A stretch of DNA of 64,000 nt from Microbulbifer agarilyticus (GCF_019800665.1 NZ_JAHVKO010000004.1:434001-498000), one strand, 5' to 3'; positions 9,767 through 19,434 are shown, numbered from the stretch's first letter. Numbers and translations are program-made. Notes: generated by a model from the letters alone, not told the origin.

Positions 9767-10467
9767 CAGCTGTTACCAGTCGTCGTATGTAACGCGTAGC
9801 CGCGGCCGCGAATGGAGCGAATCACCACGCCGTCGTTAAAGCTATCCAGCTTTTTACGCAGGCGGCTGACTCGCATGTCCACCACCCGATCGAGGCCATC
9901 AAATTCCCGCCCGATTACTCGCCGGAAAAGATATTCACGGCTCAACAGCTGGGTGGGTTGCTCGGCAAAAATCAGCAGCAGGTCAAACTCGTTTGCGGTC
10001 AGTTCAATGACATCGCCGTAAATGGAAGCCGTGCGCGCGGTCAGGTCGATTTGCAGTGGCCCAAAACAAATATCACTGACCAGTGTGGGACGTTTGGAAT
10101 TTCTGATATTTGCGGTAATCTTTGCCCACAGCAATTCAGGATCCACGGGCTTTACCAGATAATCGCAGGCACCCAGATCGAGACCGCTAACCTGATCGTT
10201 AATGGAGCTCAGCGCGCTCAGGAAAATTAACGGGCAGTTAATCTGGTGTCGGCATTGCTCTAACAACTGGAAGCCACTGGCGTCGGGCAACACGACGTCG
10301 GCAATAATCAGATCATAATCGCGATGGTGCAAAGCCTTTAGGAAATCCCTGCCGCTGGCTGCGTGTATCACTTCGCACTGGCGCGTGCTCAGAAAGCGCA
10401 AGGTGAGTTCGGCGAGCTGTTGGTCGTCTTCGAGCAACAGGATACGGTAGCCGTTTACGGGCTTCAT
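9766..10467 (-). CDS. OmpR/PhoB-family response regulator
   Basis: The receiver domain (residues 7-120) has the acidic pair D14/D15, phospho-acceptor Asp57 (LIIADVVLPDASG) and the conserved Lys in DYLVKPVDPE. A winged-helix DNA-binding domain (about 133-230) contains ELTANEFDLLLIFAEQP and ends in RSIRGRGYALH, typical of Trans_reg_C. It overlaps the DUF3019 gene by 4 nt and the kinase gene by 1 nt, indicating translational coupling. A 13-bp palindrome upstream of the operon (11756-11768) is a candidate autoregulatory binding site. Confidence 0.92.
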   Translation of the reverse strand: MKPVNGYRILLLEDDQQLAELTLRFLSTRQCEVIHAASGRDFLKALHHRDYDLIIADVVLPDASGFQLLEQCRHQINCPLIFLSALSSINDQVSGLDLGACDYLVKPVDPELLWAKITANIRNSKRPTLVSDICFGPLQIDLTARTASIYGDVIELTANEFDLLLIFAEQPTQLLSREYLFRRVIGREFDGLDRVVDMRVSRLRKKLDSFNDGVVIRSIRGRGYALHTTTGNS

Positions 10468-10841
10468 AAGAACCCCCAGCCATAGCGGCGCTGGTGGCGT
10501 TTGGGGCGAAACTTGGCGACTTTTAGTGTTGTCTGGGCAACCTGCAATCCACTCGCACTATTGGTTACTTCGAAAGAAAGGTCTTCTTGTGCCGAGACAT
10601 AGACCTGCAGCGAGCGGCCGTTTTTCGCTGAAAAGCAGCTTACCAGCCCGCGCCCGGAAACGATGAGACAGTATTCATTGTCATCTTTCGCTTGGAAATC
10701 TACCGTCACCGAAATGCTGCACAGCTCTTCATCTTCCGCCACTGCACATAGCGAGGGCGTGATGCGCAGTTCCGCTGCCAGCACGCCTTGGTTGGTGCCC
10801 AATAGAAAGATGCTGAAGAGAATCAGATACAGCCGTTTCAT
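10464..10841 (-). CDS. DUF3019 family exported protein
   Basis: The 125-residue protein has a signal peptide (cleavage near VLAAEL, residue ~23). It carries the DUF3019 pattern: LRITPSLCAVAEDEELCSI followed by a small all-beta region with four Cys in total, giving two possible disulfides in the periplasm. The function is unknown. Linkage of DUF3019 genes with a MipA/OmpV barrel and an OmpR-type two-component pair is known from other marine gammaproteobacteria, so it may be an accessory sensor or chaperone of that system. It overlaps both neighbours by 4 nt. Confidence 0.8.
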   Translation of the reverse strand: MKRLYLILFSIFLLGTNQGVLAAELRITPSLCAVAEDEELCSISVTVDFQAKDDNEYCLIVSGRGLVSCFSAKNGRSLQVYVSAQEDLSFEVTNSASGLQVAQTTLKVAKFRPKRHQRRYGWGFL

Positions 10842-11677
10842 CGGTCACCACCGATACTGTACTGAACACCGGCAAACCAACTCAGGGTTTCCGGCTTTTC
10901 AATCATCAGAGGGTTTCGACCATCCAGGTCGAACTGGTTGAATTTGGCTGCGAATTTGAGTTCGAAGTGTTTCCCCAGTGGATAGGCGAACTGAATTCGC
11001 GCATAGCGGTCGGTGACATCGTCAGGGGGAAACTGCCTCGTGTAGGAATAGGCGAATCTCCCGGCTTCTTCGGGGCGCAGATGGTAGTAATAGTTCACCA
11101 GGTCCGCATCTTTTTGCACGGCGCCCAGGCTCCAGGCGAATGAGCCACCAAACAATGGGTATTGCTTGTCGAAACTAAGATGGGTTTCGGAACCGTAATG
11201 GACCTTGGTGATATCCTGAAAATAGGCAAAGGAGATATCCACCGGCGCGGTAACGAATGTTGCGCTCGGCCCCGCGACCGCGGAGATATCCCGTGAAATG
11301 TTTTCCGGTGTCCAGCCGAAGGCGCCGCCGGTGCTGCCGAGGATGTTCGACAGTGAGGCCATGGTGTAGTCGTCACGGTCTAGCTGGAAAAATATCCCGT
11401 CTTCATTCGGCCTGACGACCAGGTCCACATATAAATTCTTTTGTTCCAGCAGGCTATAGCCGACGGTGAGGTTGCTGACGAAGAAGCGCTCGCCATAGTA
11501 GCTGAAGGACGGCAACAGGCTGGTGGTCCCGTTATCCCGCCCCTTAAGCGGGTTCTCGATAACCCCCTCGCCCACCGCCAGGCTCAACTTCCAGACCGGC
11601 GCGCGTGACTCTTCGGCCGCGACTTGAGTGCAGACGACGAGCAGGCTTAACAGCGTTATTAGACTTCGTGGAAACAT
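10838..11677 (-). CDS. MipA/OmpV family outer-membrane protein
   Basis: The 279-residue product has a Sec signal peptide (cleavage after VAA, near residue 21). The mature start APVWKLSLAVGEGVIENPL and the segment LLPSFSYYGERFFVSNLTVGYSLL are the MipA/OmpV family signature. The remainder shows alternating barrel strands and ends near VQYSIGG. The family includes the E. coli MltA-interacting scaffold MipA and Vibrio OmpV. It is the first gene of a translationally coupled operon with DUF3019, regulator and kinase genes, so the two-component pair probably controls this barrel. Confidence 0.85.
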   Translation of the reverse strand: MFPRSLITLLSLLVVCTQVAAEESRAPVWKLSLAVGEGVIENPLKGRDNGTTSLLPSFSYYGERFFVSNLTVGYSLLEQKNLYVDLVVRPNEDGIFFQLDRDDYTMASLSNILGSTGGAFGWTPENISRDISAVAGPSATFVTAPVDISFAYFQDITKVHYGSETHLSFDKQYPLFGGSFAWSLGAVQKDADLVNYYYHLRPEEAGRFAYSYTRQFPPDDVTDRYARIQFAYPLGKHFELKFAAKFNQFDLDGRNPLMIEKPETLSWFAGVQYSIGGDR

Positions 11678-11755
11678 TGGACAGTTGTTATTTTTTTATC
11701 GCTGGCAACTTTTATCACAGTGATTCCGTGTGTCGCTAGCGAACGCAGCAAAAGC

Positions 11756-11768
11756 TAACAAATTGTTA
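11756..11768. promoter_or_regulatory. 13-bp palindrome upstream of the MipA operon
   Basis: TAACAA-A-TTGTTA has perfect 6-bp arms around one base, followed by CA. It lies about 80 bp upstream of the MipA-like start codon. The right half, TTGTTACA, resembles the GTTACA half of the E. coli RstA box. It is a candidate operator for the operon's own response regulator. Confidence 0.4.
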
Positions 11769-11911
11769 CAAAAATGATTCAGGCGACACTTCGCCTCGAA
11801 GAAAGTGCTGACTGCAAAGTTTTGTGCTGTCGTTGCGGGAGCAGGCCTGTAGGCCCGCTACCTGTCATGGCGCGGGCCCTGTTGCGGCGGTCTAGCAGGG
11901 GAGTGCGGGCG

Positions 11912-13384
11912 TTATTTGCCCTGGTGCGGGATCTCCGGACGGAAGACACCCACGTTGCGATAGCCTTCGTCGAGCAGGTGCGATGCGTGCAGCTGGCTCA
12001 TCACCCCGCGCGCGCAGTACAGCAGGTACTGTTTGTCCTTATCCAGCTTCTGGAAGGCGGTGCTGAGGCGGTAGAAGGGAATGGTCTCCACTTCCGCATC
12101 GTCGAGTTCCAGCGGGTTCACCTCTTCCTCGGTGGGGTGGCGGATATCGATAATGATGGCATCGCCGGGCTCTTTAAAGATGTCCACCGGTGGGACGTCT
12201 TCACCCAGGTCATCCATTACCTCATCGATGTTTTGCATTACCCGGTTGCCCACCGCGCGGTCGAGCACCGTGAAGTCGAAGCGCGCTTCTTCGTTTTCGA
12301 CTTTTTCCATTTTCGCGCGGGTGGTGGGTTTCACCGAGATCACGCCGCAGTATTCGGGCATATTCGCGGCGAACTCTTCGGTGCCGATCTCGCGTGCGGT
12401 GCGGATGATGTCGGTTTTGTCGGAAGTGATCAGTGGGCGCAACACCAGAGTGTCAGTCACGCTGTCGATTACTGCCAGGTTCTTCAACGTCTGGCTGGAA
12501 ACCTGGGCGATGGCTTCGCCGGTTACCAGCGCATCCACTTCCAGTTCCTTGGCGATGACCGAACCCGCGCGCAGCATCATGCGCTTCAGGGTCACACCCA
12601 TATAGGAGTCGTCCACCTTCTCCAGGATTTCTGCCACGACCTCATCAAAAGGAACGGTGACAAAGCGCACCCGGTGGGAGGAGCCGTATTTGTCCCACAG
12701 GTAAAACGCCACTTCCTTTACCCCCAGCTCGTGCTGGCGGCCGCCCAGGTTAAAGAACAGGAAATGGGTGCGGATACCGCGCTTGATGGTGAGGTAACTG
12801 GACACGGTGGAGTCGAAGCCGCCGGACACCAGTGAGATGACCGGGTCCTGGGTGCCCAGCGGGAAGCCGCCGAGGCCCTGGTGCAGCTCCTCGATCACGT
12901 TCAGCTTGTCGTGACGGATTTCCAGCTTCACGGTGATGTCGGGTTTCTTCAGCTTCACGCCGGCGGCGTCGGTGTTCTGGTTGAGGCCGCCGCCCACGTA
13001 CTGCTCCACGTCCAGCGACTGGAAGTCGTGTTTGCCGGTGCGTTTTACCCGCACGCAAAATGTCTTGCCGGCAAGTTGCGGGCCCCAGATGGCGAGGGTC
13101 TTCTGGTAGATATCGTCCAGGTCGCCCAGCGGGAACTGCTGCACGCGGGCAAAGTTGGCGATGCCCGGGGTGTGCGCCAGTACCTCTTCAATGCGCTCGG
13201 AAAGATGGGATACTGCGTCCGGCGCGGTCACGTCGATTTTTTCCCAGTCTTTGCGCACCTGAATACGGTCATCCAGTTGTCGCATCAACTTGCGCAGATT
13301 GTCTGCGAGCTGTCGCGACATGCGCTTGCGCACGGGATTGCTCTTGATGGTGATCTCTGGGAAAAATTTAACGACAAAGTGCAT
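11912..13384 (-). CDS. thiI: tRNA uracil 4-sulfurtransferase ThiI
   Basis: ThiI makes 4-thiouridine at tRNA position 8 and supplies sulfur for the thiazole of thiamine. The 490-residue protein (E. coli 482) has an N-terminal ferredoxin-like/THUMP region, a PP-loop ATP site SGGFDST, the conserved Cys346 (YCGVIS, equivalent to E. coli Cys344) and a C-terminal rhodanese domain. The persulfide-carrying Cys is Cys457 (LLYCARGVMS). All catalytic Cys are present, so it is the rhodanese-fused, fully competent form. It is transcribed divergently from glnA. Confidence 0.95.
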   Translation of the reverse strand: MHFVVKFFPEITIKSNPVRKRMSRQLADNLRKLMRQLDDRIQVRKDWEKIDVTAPDAVSHLSERIEEVLAHTPGIANFARVQQFPLGDLDDIYQKTLAIWGPQLAGKTFCVRVKRTGKHDFQSLDVEQYVGGGLNQNTDAAGVKLKKPDITVKLEIRHDKLNVIEELHQGLGGFPLGTQDPVISLVSGGFDSTVSSYLTIKRGIRTHFLFFNLGGRQHELGVKEVAFYLWDKYGSSHRVRFVTVPFDEVVAEILEKVDDSYMGVTLKRMMLRAGSVIAKELEVDALVTGEAIAQVSSQTLKNLAVIDSVTDTLVLRPLITSDKTDIIRTAREIGTEEFAANMPEYCGVISVKPTTRAKMEKVENEEARFDFTVLDRAVGNRVMQNIDEVMDDLGEDVPPVDIFKEPGDAIIIDIRHPTEEEVNPLELDDAEVETIPFYRLSTAFQKLDKDKQYLLYCARGVMSQLHASHLLDEGYRNVGVFRPEIPHQGK

Positions 13385-13456
13385 AAGGGATGTGCCGGAA
13401 CCGCGGTTGAATTTGAGGCCGGAAAGGATTTACTGGCTTCCCGGGAGAGGTGGCGA

Positions 13457-13462
13457 ATTATA
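13457..13462 (-). promoter_or_regulatory. Putative thiI -10 element
   Basis: A perfect TATAAT on the minus strand lies about 73 nt upstream of the thiI ATG. The -35 is weak. It lies only about 28 bp from the first NtrC-like dyad of glnA, so the two divergent genes share a compact control region. Confidence 0.4.
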
Positions 13463-13489
13463 AACTCGCTATCGCGAATTTGCTTGTGG

Positions 13490-13504
13490 CACCAAATTGG
13501 TGCC
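13490..13504. promoter_or_regulatory. NtrC-binding site 1 (glnA)
   Basis: GCACCA-AAT-TGGTGC matches both half-sites of the NtrC consensus GCACCA-N3-TGGTGC perfectly, and extends one further pair on each side. It is centred at 13497, about 220 bp upstream of the predicted glnA transcription start, a normal enhancer distance for sigma-54 promoters. Confidence 0.85.
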
Positions 13505-13519
13505 AATTGCGTGTTTATC

Positions 13520-13534
13520 GCCCTAAAATGGTGC
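13520..13534. promoter_or_regulatory. NtrC-binding site 2 (glnA)
   Basis: GCCCTA-AAA-TGGTGC has a perfect right half and four of six matches in the left half. Its centre at 13527 is 30 bp from site 1, the face-of-helix spacing that lets NtrC dimers cooperate, as between the two strong enhancer sites of E. coli glnA. Confidence 0.65.
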
Positions 13535-13550
13535 GGATGGAGGTTTGGGG

Positions 13551-13565
13551 GCACCATTTTTGGGA
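13551..13565. promoter_or_regulatory. Weak NtrC-like site 3 (glnA)
   Basis: GCACCA-TTT-TTGGGA has a perfect left half and a poor right half (three of six). Its centre at 13558 keeps the 31-bp register with sites 1 and 2, which is the main reason to list it. Confidence 0.4.
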
Positions 13566-13693
13566 ATGCTGCGGGCCACCCGGGAAAGCTGGCGTGTTAA
13601 TGCTGGTCCGGGTTGGATGATTTCTATTCGATTGTTCTCCCCAGCAACCAAATCCGATTCCCCGAACCCCCTTGCCGTCAATTTGCCCCAATT

Positions 13694-13710
13694 TGGCACA
13701 CTCTTTGCTT
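13694..13710 (+). promoter_or_regulatory. Sigma-54 (-24/-12) promoter of glnA
   Basis: TGGCAC-N5-TTGCTT is a full consensus RpoN promoter, with GG at 13695-13696 and GC at 13707-13708, exactly 12 bp apart. Transcription would start near 13720, giving a leader of about 55 nt before the ATG at 13776. Confidence 0.9.
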
Positions 13711-13775
13711 TTACAGTTGCCACAAGATAAAGCGAATTGGCGCGAACATAACTTTTTCATTCCTGGAGGACTGTA

Positions 13776-15182
<1,407 letters not shown>

Positions 15183-15253
15183 GCAGGTATCATCAGCGCG
15201 CCGCCGCCGATTTTCCTTCGGGAGATTGGTGAGAACGGCGCAAAGATGACGAG

Positions 15254-15286
15254 AAAGCCCACACCTTGCGGTGTGGGCTTTTTTTA
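15254..15286 (+). terminator. glnA terminator
   Basis: A 12-bp perfect stem (AAAGCCCACACC / GGTGTGGGCTTT) with a TTGC loop is followed by a T-run, about 72 nt after the glnA stop. Confidence 0.92.
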
Positions 15287-15396
15287 TGCGCTTTTTATGG
15301 CTCTTTTGTGCACAGGCGCTTTACGTCGCGCCCGTGTTCGCGAGTACACTAGCCTTACTAAACAGGTAAGTTGAAAACACGACTGCGGGAGCAACC

Positions 15397-16077
15397 ATGA
15401 TCAAACTGACCGCGTTGCTTGCGGTGCCACTGGCGGCACTGCTGATTGCCACCGCGAGCGCCCAGGACAAGTCCGACACCACCAAGGGTGGCTCAGGTAC
15501 TGGTAGTGGCTCGGTGTACAAAATCGTCGGACCCGACGGCCGCGTGACCTTCAGCGACACCGCACCGGCGGGCGAGAAGGTGGAAAAGATTGAGATTGGG
15601 CCAATCAATGTGCAGCCCATTGCGCCGAAAAGCGCGCTGCCCACGCGCAAGCTATCTCCGCGCTCCGGCGATGAGCGCCAGCGCGAAGACCTGGGGCCCA
15701 TCAGCTTCGCCATTGTCAGCCCGGCGGATGATGCGACCATCCCGCCCGGCCAGCGCTTTATCGTGCTGCAGGTGGCCCTGAATCCGGTGCCGCGAGACGG
15801 TTACCGCTTTTTCGCGGTCATCGATGGCCAGCGCTGGAGCGGCGGCTCATCCACCAACAGCCTGGACATCTCCGCGCTTGAGCGCGGTACCCATACCATC
15901 CAGGCGGTGCTGTACAGCGCCACCGGCCAGCCGCTGGCGCAATCGCAAACCATTCAGGTCCATGTGAAGCGACCCGGCGGACAGATACCGGACTTCCCTG
16001 CCCAGCAGGCACCGCAGATGCCCCAGGCGCCGCAGGTGCCGGGTATCGCGAAGCCGCCCAGCCCCCAGCCCCGCTGA
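15397..16077 (+). CDS. DUF4124 exported protein between glnA and ntrB
   Basis: The 226-residue protein has a signal peptide (cleavage after ASA, near residue 22). A DUF4124 segment follows (SVYKIVGPDGRVTFSDTAPAGEK, about 38-60), the short N-terminal motif found in many exported gammaproteobacterial proteins. A beta-rich C-terminal part has an Ig-like feel (PADDATIPPGQRFIVLQV, ERGTHTIQAVLYSATGQPL), ending in a Pro/Gln-rich tail. The function is unknown. DUF4124 genes often sit between glnA and ntrB in this class; a link to nitrogen control is unproven. GGGAG precedes the ATG. Confidence 0.8.
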   Translation: MIKLTALLAVPLAALLIATASAQDKSDTTKGGSGTGSGSVYKIVGPDGRVTFSDTAPAGEKVEKIEIGPINVQPIAPKSALPTRKLSPRSGDERQREDLGPISFAIVSPADDATIPPGQRFIVLQVALNPVPRDGYRFFAVIDGQRWSGGSSTNSLDISALERGTHTIQAVLYSATGQPLAQSQTIQVHVKRPGGQIPDFPAQQAPQMPQAPQVPGIAKPPSPQPR

Positions 16078-16223
16078 TACCGCTACCGCGAATACCTAGT
16101 CTATTTCGGCTTGCGCGCCCTTCGAGCGGGCGCACTCGCCTGCTACACCCGCTCTCACCCGCCCAACGGCAAACCCCGGAGCACACCGCGCCACTCTCAG
16201 TCATCTCCCGTGCCCCGCAATGA

Positions 16224-16238
16224 ACACCAGAATTGGCT
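16224..16238. promoter_or_regulatory. Weak NtrC-like half-site upstream of ntrB
   Basis: ACACCA-GAA-TTGGCT has five of six matches in the left half and a poor right half. It is 29 bp upstream of the strong dyad at 16253-16267, close to the spacing of the glnA sites. Confidence 0.3.
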
Positions 16239-16252
16239 ATTTTTCACTCAAT

Positions 16253-16267
16253 GCACAATAATGGTGC
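16253..16267. promoter_or_regulatory. NtrC-binding site (ntrB)
   Basis: GCACAA-TAA-TGGTGC matches the NtrC consensus in 11 of 12 half-site positions. It is centred about 100 bp upstream of the predicted start from the sigma-54 element at 16336-16352. Confidence 0.75.
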
Positions 16268-16335
16268 GCGCGCTGGTGGCCGACGCCGCCAGTGCCCCCT
16301 AATTCATTCTGTTTCATCTGTTTTTTGCGCCATTT

Positions 16336-16352
16336 TGGTTTGCTTCTTGCAC
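16336..16352 (+). promoter_or_regulatory. Sigma-54-like promoter of ntrBC
   Basis: TTGGTTTGCTTCTTGCAC has GG at 16337-16338 and GC at 16349-16350, the required 12-bp spacing, with a good -12 half (TTGCA) and a weaker -24 half. Transcription would start near 16362, only about 13 nt before the GTG start but 58 nt before an in-frame ATG at 16420. Confidence 0.65.
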
Positions 16353-16374
16353 TCCCAATAGGCGAATCGGACAA

Positions 16375-17493
16375 GTGAACAACATCGCGACACTTAACGC
16401 CTCAACCTCGGAAGCTGGAATGCTCAACGATCGTCAGTTACGCCTGCTGCTGGACAACCTCACCTCGGCCGTATTGGTGCTCGATGACAAGCTGGCGCTC
16501 TGCTACCTGAACTCCGCCGCGGAAAACCTGATAGCGGTTTCCAATGCGCGCGCCAGTGGCCAGCCGCTGGAAGAGGTGGTGCGGGAAAACCCGGCGGCGC
16601 TCGAGGCGTTGCGAGCGTCCCTGGCCAGTGGCGAGAAGTACACGGTGCGCCGCGCCCTGTGGCTGCTGCACAACCTGGAAGAGTGCACCGTGGATTACTC
16701 GGTAACCCCGCTGCCGGACCTGGGTTTGTTGCTGCTGGAAGTGCAGTCGATGGATCGCCTGCTGCGCATCGCTCGCGAAGACGCGCTGCTTTCCGCGCAG
16801 GAGACTACCCGCAACCTGGTGCGCGGCATGGCGCATGAGGTGAAGAATCCACTGGGTGGTATTCGCGGGGCGGCACAGTTACTGCAAACAGAATTGAAAG
16901 AGCTGGATGACGAAGGCCTGGGTGAATACACCCAGATCATCATCGAAGAGGCGGATCGCCTGCGCAATCTGGTGGACCGCATGCTGGGCCCGCGCAAGCC
17001 GGTACAACTGCAGCCGGTCAATGTACACACCATTACCGAGCGGGTAGCGCAGCTGATCGAGGCGGAGTGCAGCGGCGCATTGATTATCGAGCGGGACTAC
17101 GACCCATCGATTCCGGACATTCCCGCCGACAGCGAGCAGCTGATCCAGGCGGTATTGAATATTGCCCGCAATGCCATGCAGGCCATCGCCGAGAGCATTG
17201 GCCTCGACAAGGGCAGCCTGATGATCCGCACCCGGGTGCAGCGCCAGTTCACCATCGGTCGCCGCCACTGCTCACTGGTGTGCCGCATCGATGTTGTGGA
17301 TAACGGGCCGGGCATACCGGAGGACATCCGCGAACGTATTTTCTACCCGATGATTTCGGGGCGCGCGGAGGGCACTGGACTGGGGCTGTCCCTCTCGCAG
17401 CACATTATTAACCAGCACCGCGGGCTCATTAAATGTGAGAGCGAGCCCGGGCAAACGGAATTCCAGATTTATCTGCCGCTGGCTTCGGAATAG
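16375..17493 (+). CDS. glnL: Nitrogen regulation sensor kinase/phosphatase NtrB (GlnL)
   Basis: NtrB phosphorylates or dephosphorylates NtrC in response to PII (GlnB) and is cytoplasmic. An N-terminal PAS domain (about 20-130, LLLDNLTSAVLVLDDKLAL) is followed by an H-box GMAHEVKNPLGGIRGA with phospho-acceptor His154, an N-box (LNIARNAMQAI) and G-boxes (VDNGPGIPEDIRERIF, GTGLGLSLSQHI). No membrane segment is present, as expected for NtrB. The start is uncertain: GTG at 16375, or ATG at 16420 (MLNDRQLRLLLDN) preceded by GGAAGCTGGA, which fits the predicted transcript start better. Confidence 0.93.
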   Translation: MNNIATLNASTSEAGMLNDRQLRLLLDNLTSAVLVLDDKLALCYLNSAAENLIAVSNARASGQPLEEVVRENPAALEALRASLASGEKYTVRRALWLLHNLEECTVDYSVTPLPDLGLLLLEVQSMDRLLRIAREDALLSAQETTRNLVRGMAHEVKNPLGGIRGAAQLLQTELKELDDEGLGEYTQIIIEEADRLRNLVDRMLGPRKPVQLQPVNVHTITERVAQLIEAECSGALIIERDYDPSIPDIPADSEQLIQAVLNIARNAMQAIAESIGLDKGSLMIRTRVQRQFTIGRRHCSLVCRIDVVDNGPGIPEDIRERIFYPMISGRAEGTGLGLSLSQHIINQHRGLIKCESEPGQTEFQIYLPLASE

Positions 17494-17552
17494 CCGCGAC
17501 AGCACCGAATACGTACAGATTTTTGACTTAGAACGCAGGCCGGAAAATTATT

Positions 17553-18965
17553 ATGAACAACCGTGTTTGGATCATTGATGACGACCGTTCCATCCGCTGG
17601 GTGCTCGAGCGCGCACTATCCCGCGCCGGCATCGACACGACCTGTTACGAGAATGGCGACCGGGCGCTGGATGACTTTTACAGCGAGTCACCCGATGTCG
17701 TGATCAGCGATATCCGCATGCCCGGTTCTGACGGTTTCAAATTGCTGCAGCGTTTCCAGGCCGAGCGCCCCAACCTGCCCATAATCATCATGACCGCACA
17801 CTCGGATCTCGACAGCGCGGTTGCCGCCTACCAGGGCGGTGCGTTCGAATACCTGCCCAAGCCGTTTGATGTGGATGAGGCCGTGGCGGTTACCCGCCGC
17901 GCGCTGGCGCTGGCCAACGAGCAGCAGCCGGAAGAGTCGGTGGTGATCGAAAATGGCACTGGCAATAAAGAGATTATTGGTGAAGCGCCGGCGATGCAGG
18001 AGGTGTTCCGCGCGATCGGCCGCCTGTCCCACTCGAACATCACGGTGTTGATCAATGGTGAGTCCGGTACCGGTAAAGAACTGGTGGCGGCGGCACTACA
18101 CAACCACAGCCCGCGCAAGAACCAGCCGTTTATTGCGCTGAACATGGCGGCGATTCCCAAGGACCTGATGGAATCGGAATTGTTCGGCCATGAAAAGGGC
18201 GCGTTCACCGGCGCCAGCGCACAGCGCGCCGGACGCTTCGAGCAGGCCAATGGCGGCACCCTGTTCCTGGATGAGATCGGTGATATGCCTGCCGAGACTC
18301 AGACCCGGCTGTTGCGGGTGCTGGCCGATGGCGAGTTTTATCGCGTCGGTGGGCATACGCCGGTGAAAGTGGATGTGCGCATTATTGCCGCGACACACCA
18401 GGACCTGGAGCGCCTCGTAGAGGAGCACAAGTTCCGCGAGGACTTGTTCCACCGCCTCAACGTAATCCGTATCCACATCCCGCGACTCTCCGACCGCCGC
18501 GAGGATATTCCGCGCCTGGTACGCCACTTCTTCAACAGTGCCGCCAAGGACCTGGGTGTCGAGCCGAAAATTCTTACCGCGGAAACCGAAGAGTACCTGT
18601 CCGGACTCGATTGGCCGGGTAACGTGCGCCAGCTGGAAAACACCTGCCGCTGGATCACCGTGATGGCTTCGGGCCGCGAAGTGCATATCGAAGATCTGCC
18701 GCCGGAACTGCATCAGCAGGGCGCCACCAGTGAAGCACCGCAGGACTGGCAAAAGGCGCTGCGCCTGTGGGCAGATCAGGCCCTGGCCACTGGCCAGCGT
18801 GAGATCCTCAGCGAGGCGGTGCCGGCCTTCGAGCGCGCACTGATTGAGATTGCCCTCAAGCACACCGCCGGCCGCAAGCGCGATGCCGCTGAGCTGCTTG
18901 GCTGGGGACGCAACACGCTGACCCGCAAGCTGAAAGAGCTGGGCATGAACGGCGGCGAAGACTAA
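17553..18965 (+). CDS. glnG: Nitrogen regulator NtrC, sigma-54 activator
   Basis: This enhancer-binding protein opens sigma-54 promoters when phosphorylated. The receiver has D9-D11 and phospho-acceptor Asp53 (VVISDIRMPGSDG). The AAA+ domain has Walker A GESGTGKE, the sigma-54-contacting GAFTGA loop (EKGAFTGASAQ) and Walker B GGTLFLDEIGDM. A C-terminal Fis-type helix-turn-helix contains RKRDAAELLGWGRNTLTRKLKELG. The length of 470 aa is as in E. coli. It follows ntrB by 59 nt in one transcription unit and is the expected ligand of the dyads at 13490-13534 and 16253-16267. Confidence 0.96.
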   Translation: MNNRVWIIDDDRSIRWVLERALSRAGIDTTCYENGDRALDDFYSESPDVVISDIRMPGSDGFKLLQRFQAERPNLPIIIMTAHSDLDSAVAAYQGGAFEYLPKPFDVDEAVAVTRRALALANEQQPEESVVIENGTGNKEIIGEAPAMQEVFRAIGRLSHSNITVLINGESGTGKELVAAALHNHSPRKNQPFIALNMAAIPKDLMESELFGHEKGAFTGASAQRAGRFEQANGGTLFLDEIGDMPAETQTRLLRVLADGEFYRVGGHTPVKVDVRIIAATHQDLERLVEEHKFREDLFHRLNVIRIHIPRLSDRREDIPRLVRHFFNSAAKDLGVEPKILTAETEEYLSGLDWPGNVRQLENTCRWITVMASGREVHIEDLPPELHQQGATSEAPQDWQKALRLWADQALATGQREILSEAVPAFERALIEIALKHTAGRKRDAAELLGWGRNTLTRKLKELGMNGGED

Positions 18966-18996
18966 CGCCGCTCCCTGTCCGGCAAACTAAAAAGAT

Positions 18997-19032
18997 CCAG
19001 GTCGCGCCCCGTATTCCCAGCGGGGCCCCTGG
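18997..19032 (+). terminator. Hairpin after ntrC, possible weak terminator
   Basis: Nested stems CCAGG/CCTGG and CGCCCCG/CGGGGC surround a 9-nt loop. The hairpin begins about 30 nt after the ntrC stop. No T-run follows, so it may be a processing or pausing hairpin rather than an intrinsic terminator. Confidence 0.35.
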
Positions 19033-19098
19033 TCGCTATGCTAGCGCCAATGCAAACCCGCTATCCTCAATTTCCTGCCACAAGATGTATCCAAAGCT

Positions 19099-19434
19099 AT
19101 GAGCGAATTACCCAATTGCGTGAAGTGCAACTCCGCATACACCTATGAAGACCGCGGCCTGTTTGTGTGCCCGGAGTGCGGACATGAATGGAGCGCCGCG
19201 GATGCGTCAGATGACGAGGCCCTGACTATTCGCGACGCCAACGGCAACGCGCTGCAGGACGGCGACACGGTGACGGTGATCAAGGACCTGAAGGTAAAAG
19301 GCTCGTCACTGGTGGTTAAGGTAGGTACCAAGGTAAAGAACATCCGCCTGGTGGAAGGCGATCACGATATCGATTGCAAAATTGATGGGATTGGCGCCAT
19401 GAAACTCAAGTCAGAGTTTGTCAAAAAGGCCTGA
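19099..19434 (+). CDS. PhnA/YjdM-family zinc-ribbon protein
   Basis: The 111-residue product has an N-terminal zinc ribbon ([25 protein letters not shown], two CxxC pairs) and the PhnA domain (about 45-111) with [17 protein letters not shown] and the closing [11 protein letters not shown]. The family is widespread (E. coli YjdM, formerly PhnA) but has no secure function, and the old phosphonate assignment is not supported. The length is normal. The upstream region has a weak ribosome site. Confidence 0.9.
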   Translation: MSELPNCVKCNSAYTYEDRGLFVCPECGHEWSAADASDDEALTIRDANGNALQDGDTVTVIKDLKVKGSSLVVKVGTKVKNIRLVEGDHDIDCKIDGIGAMKLKSEFVKKA

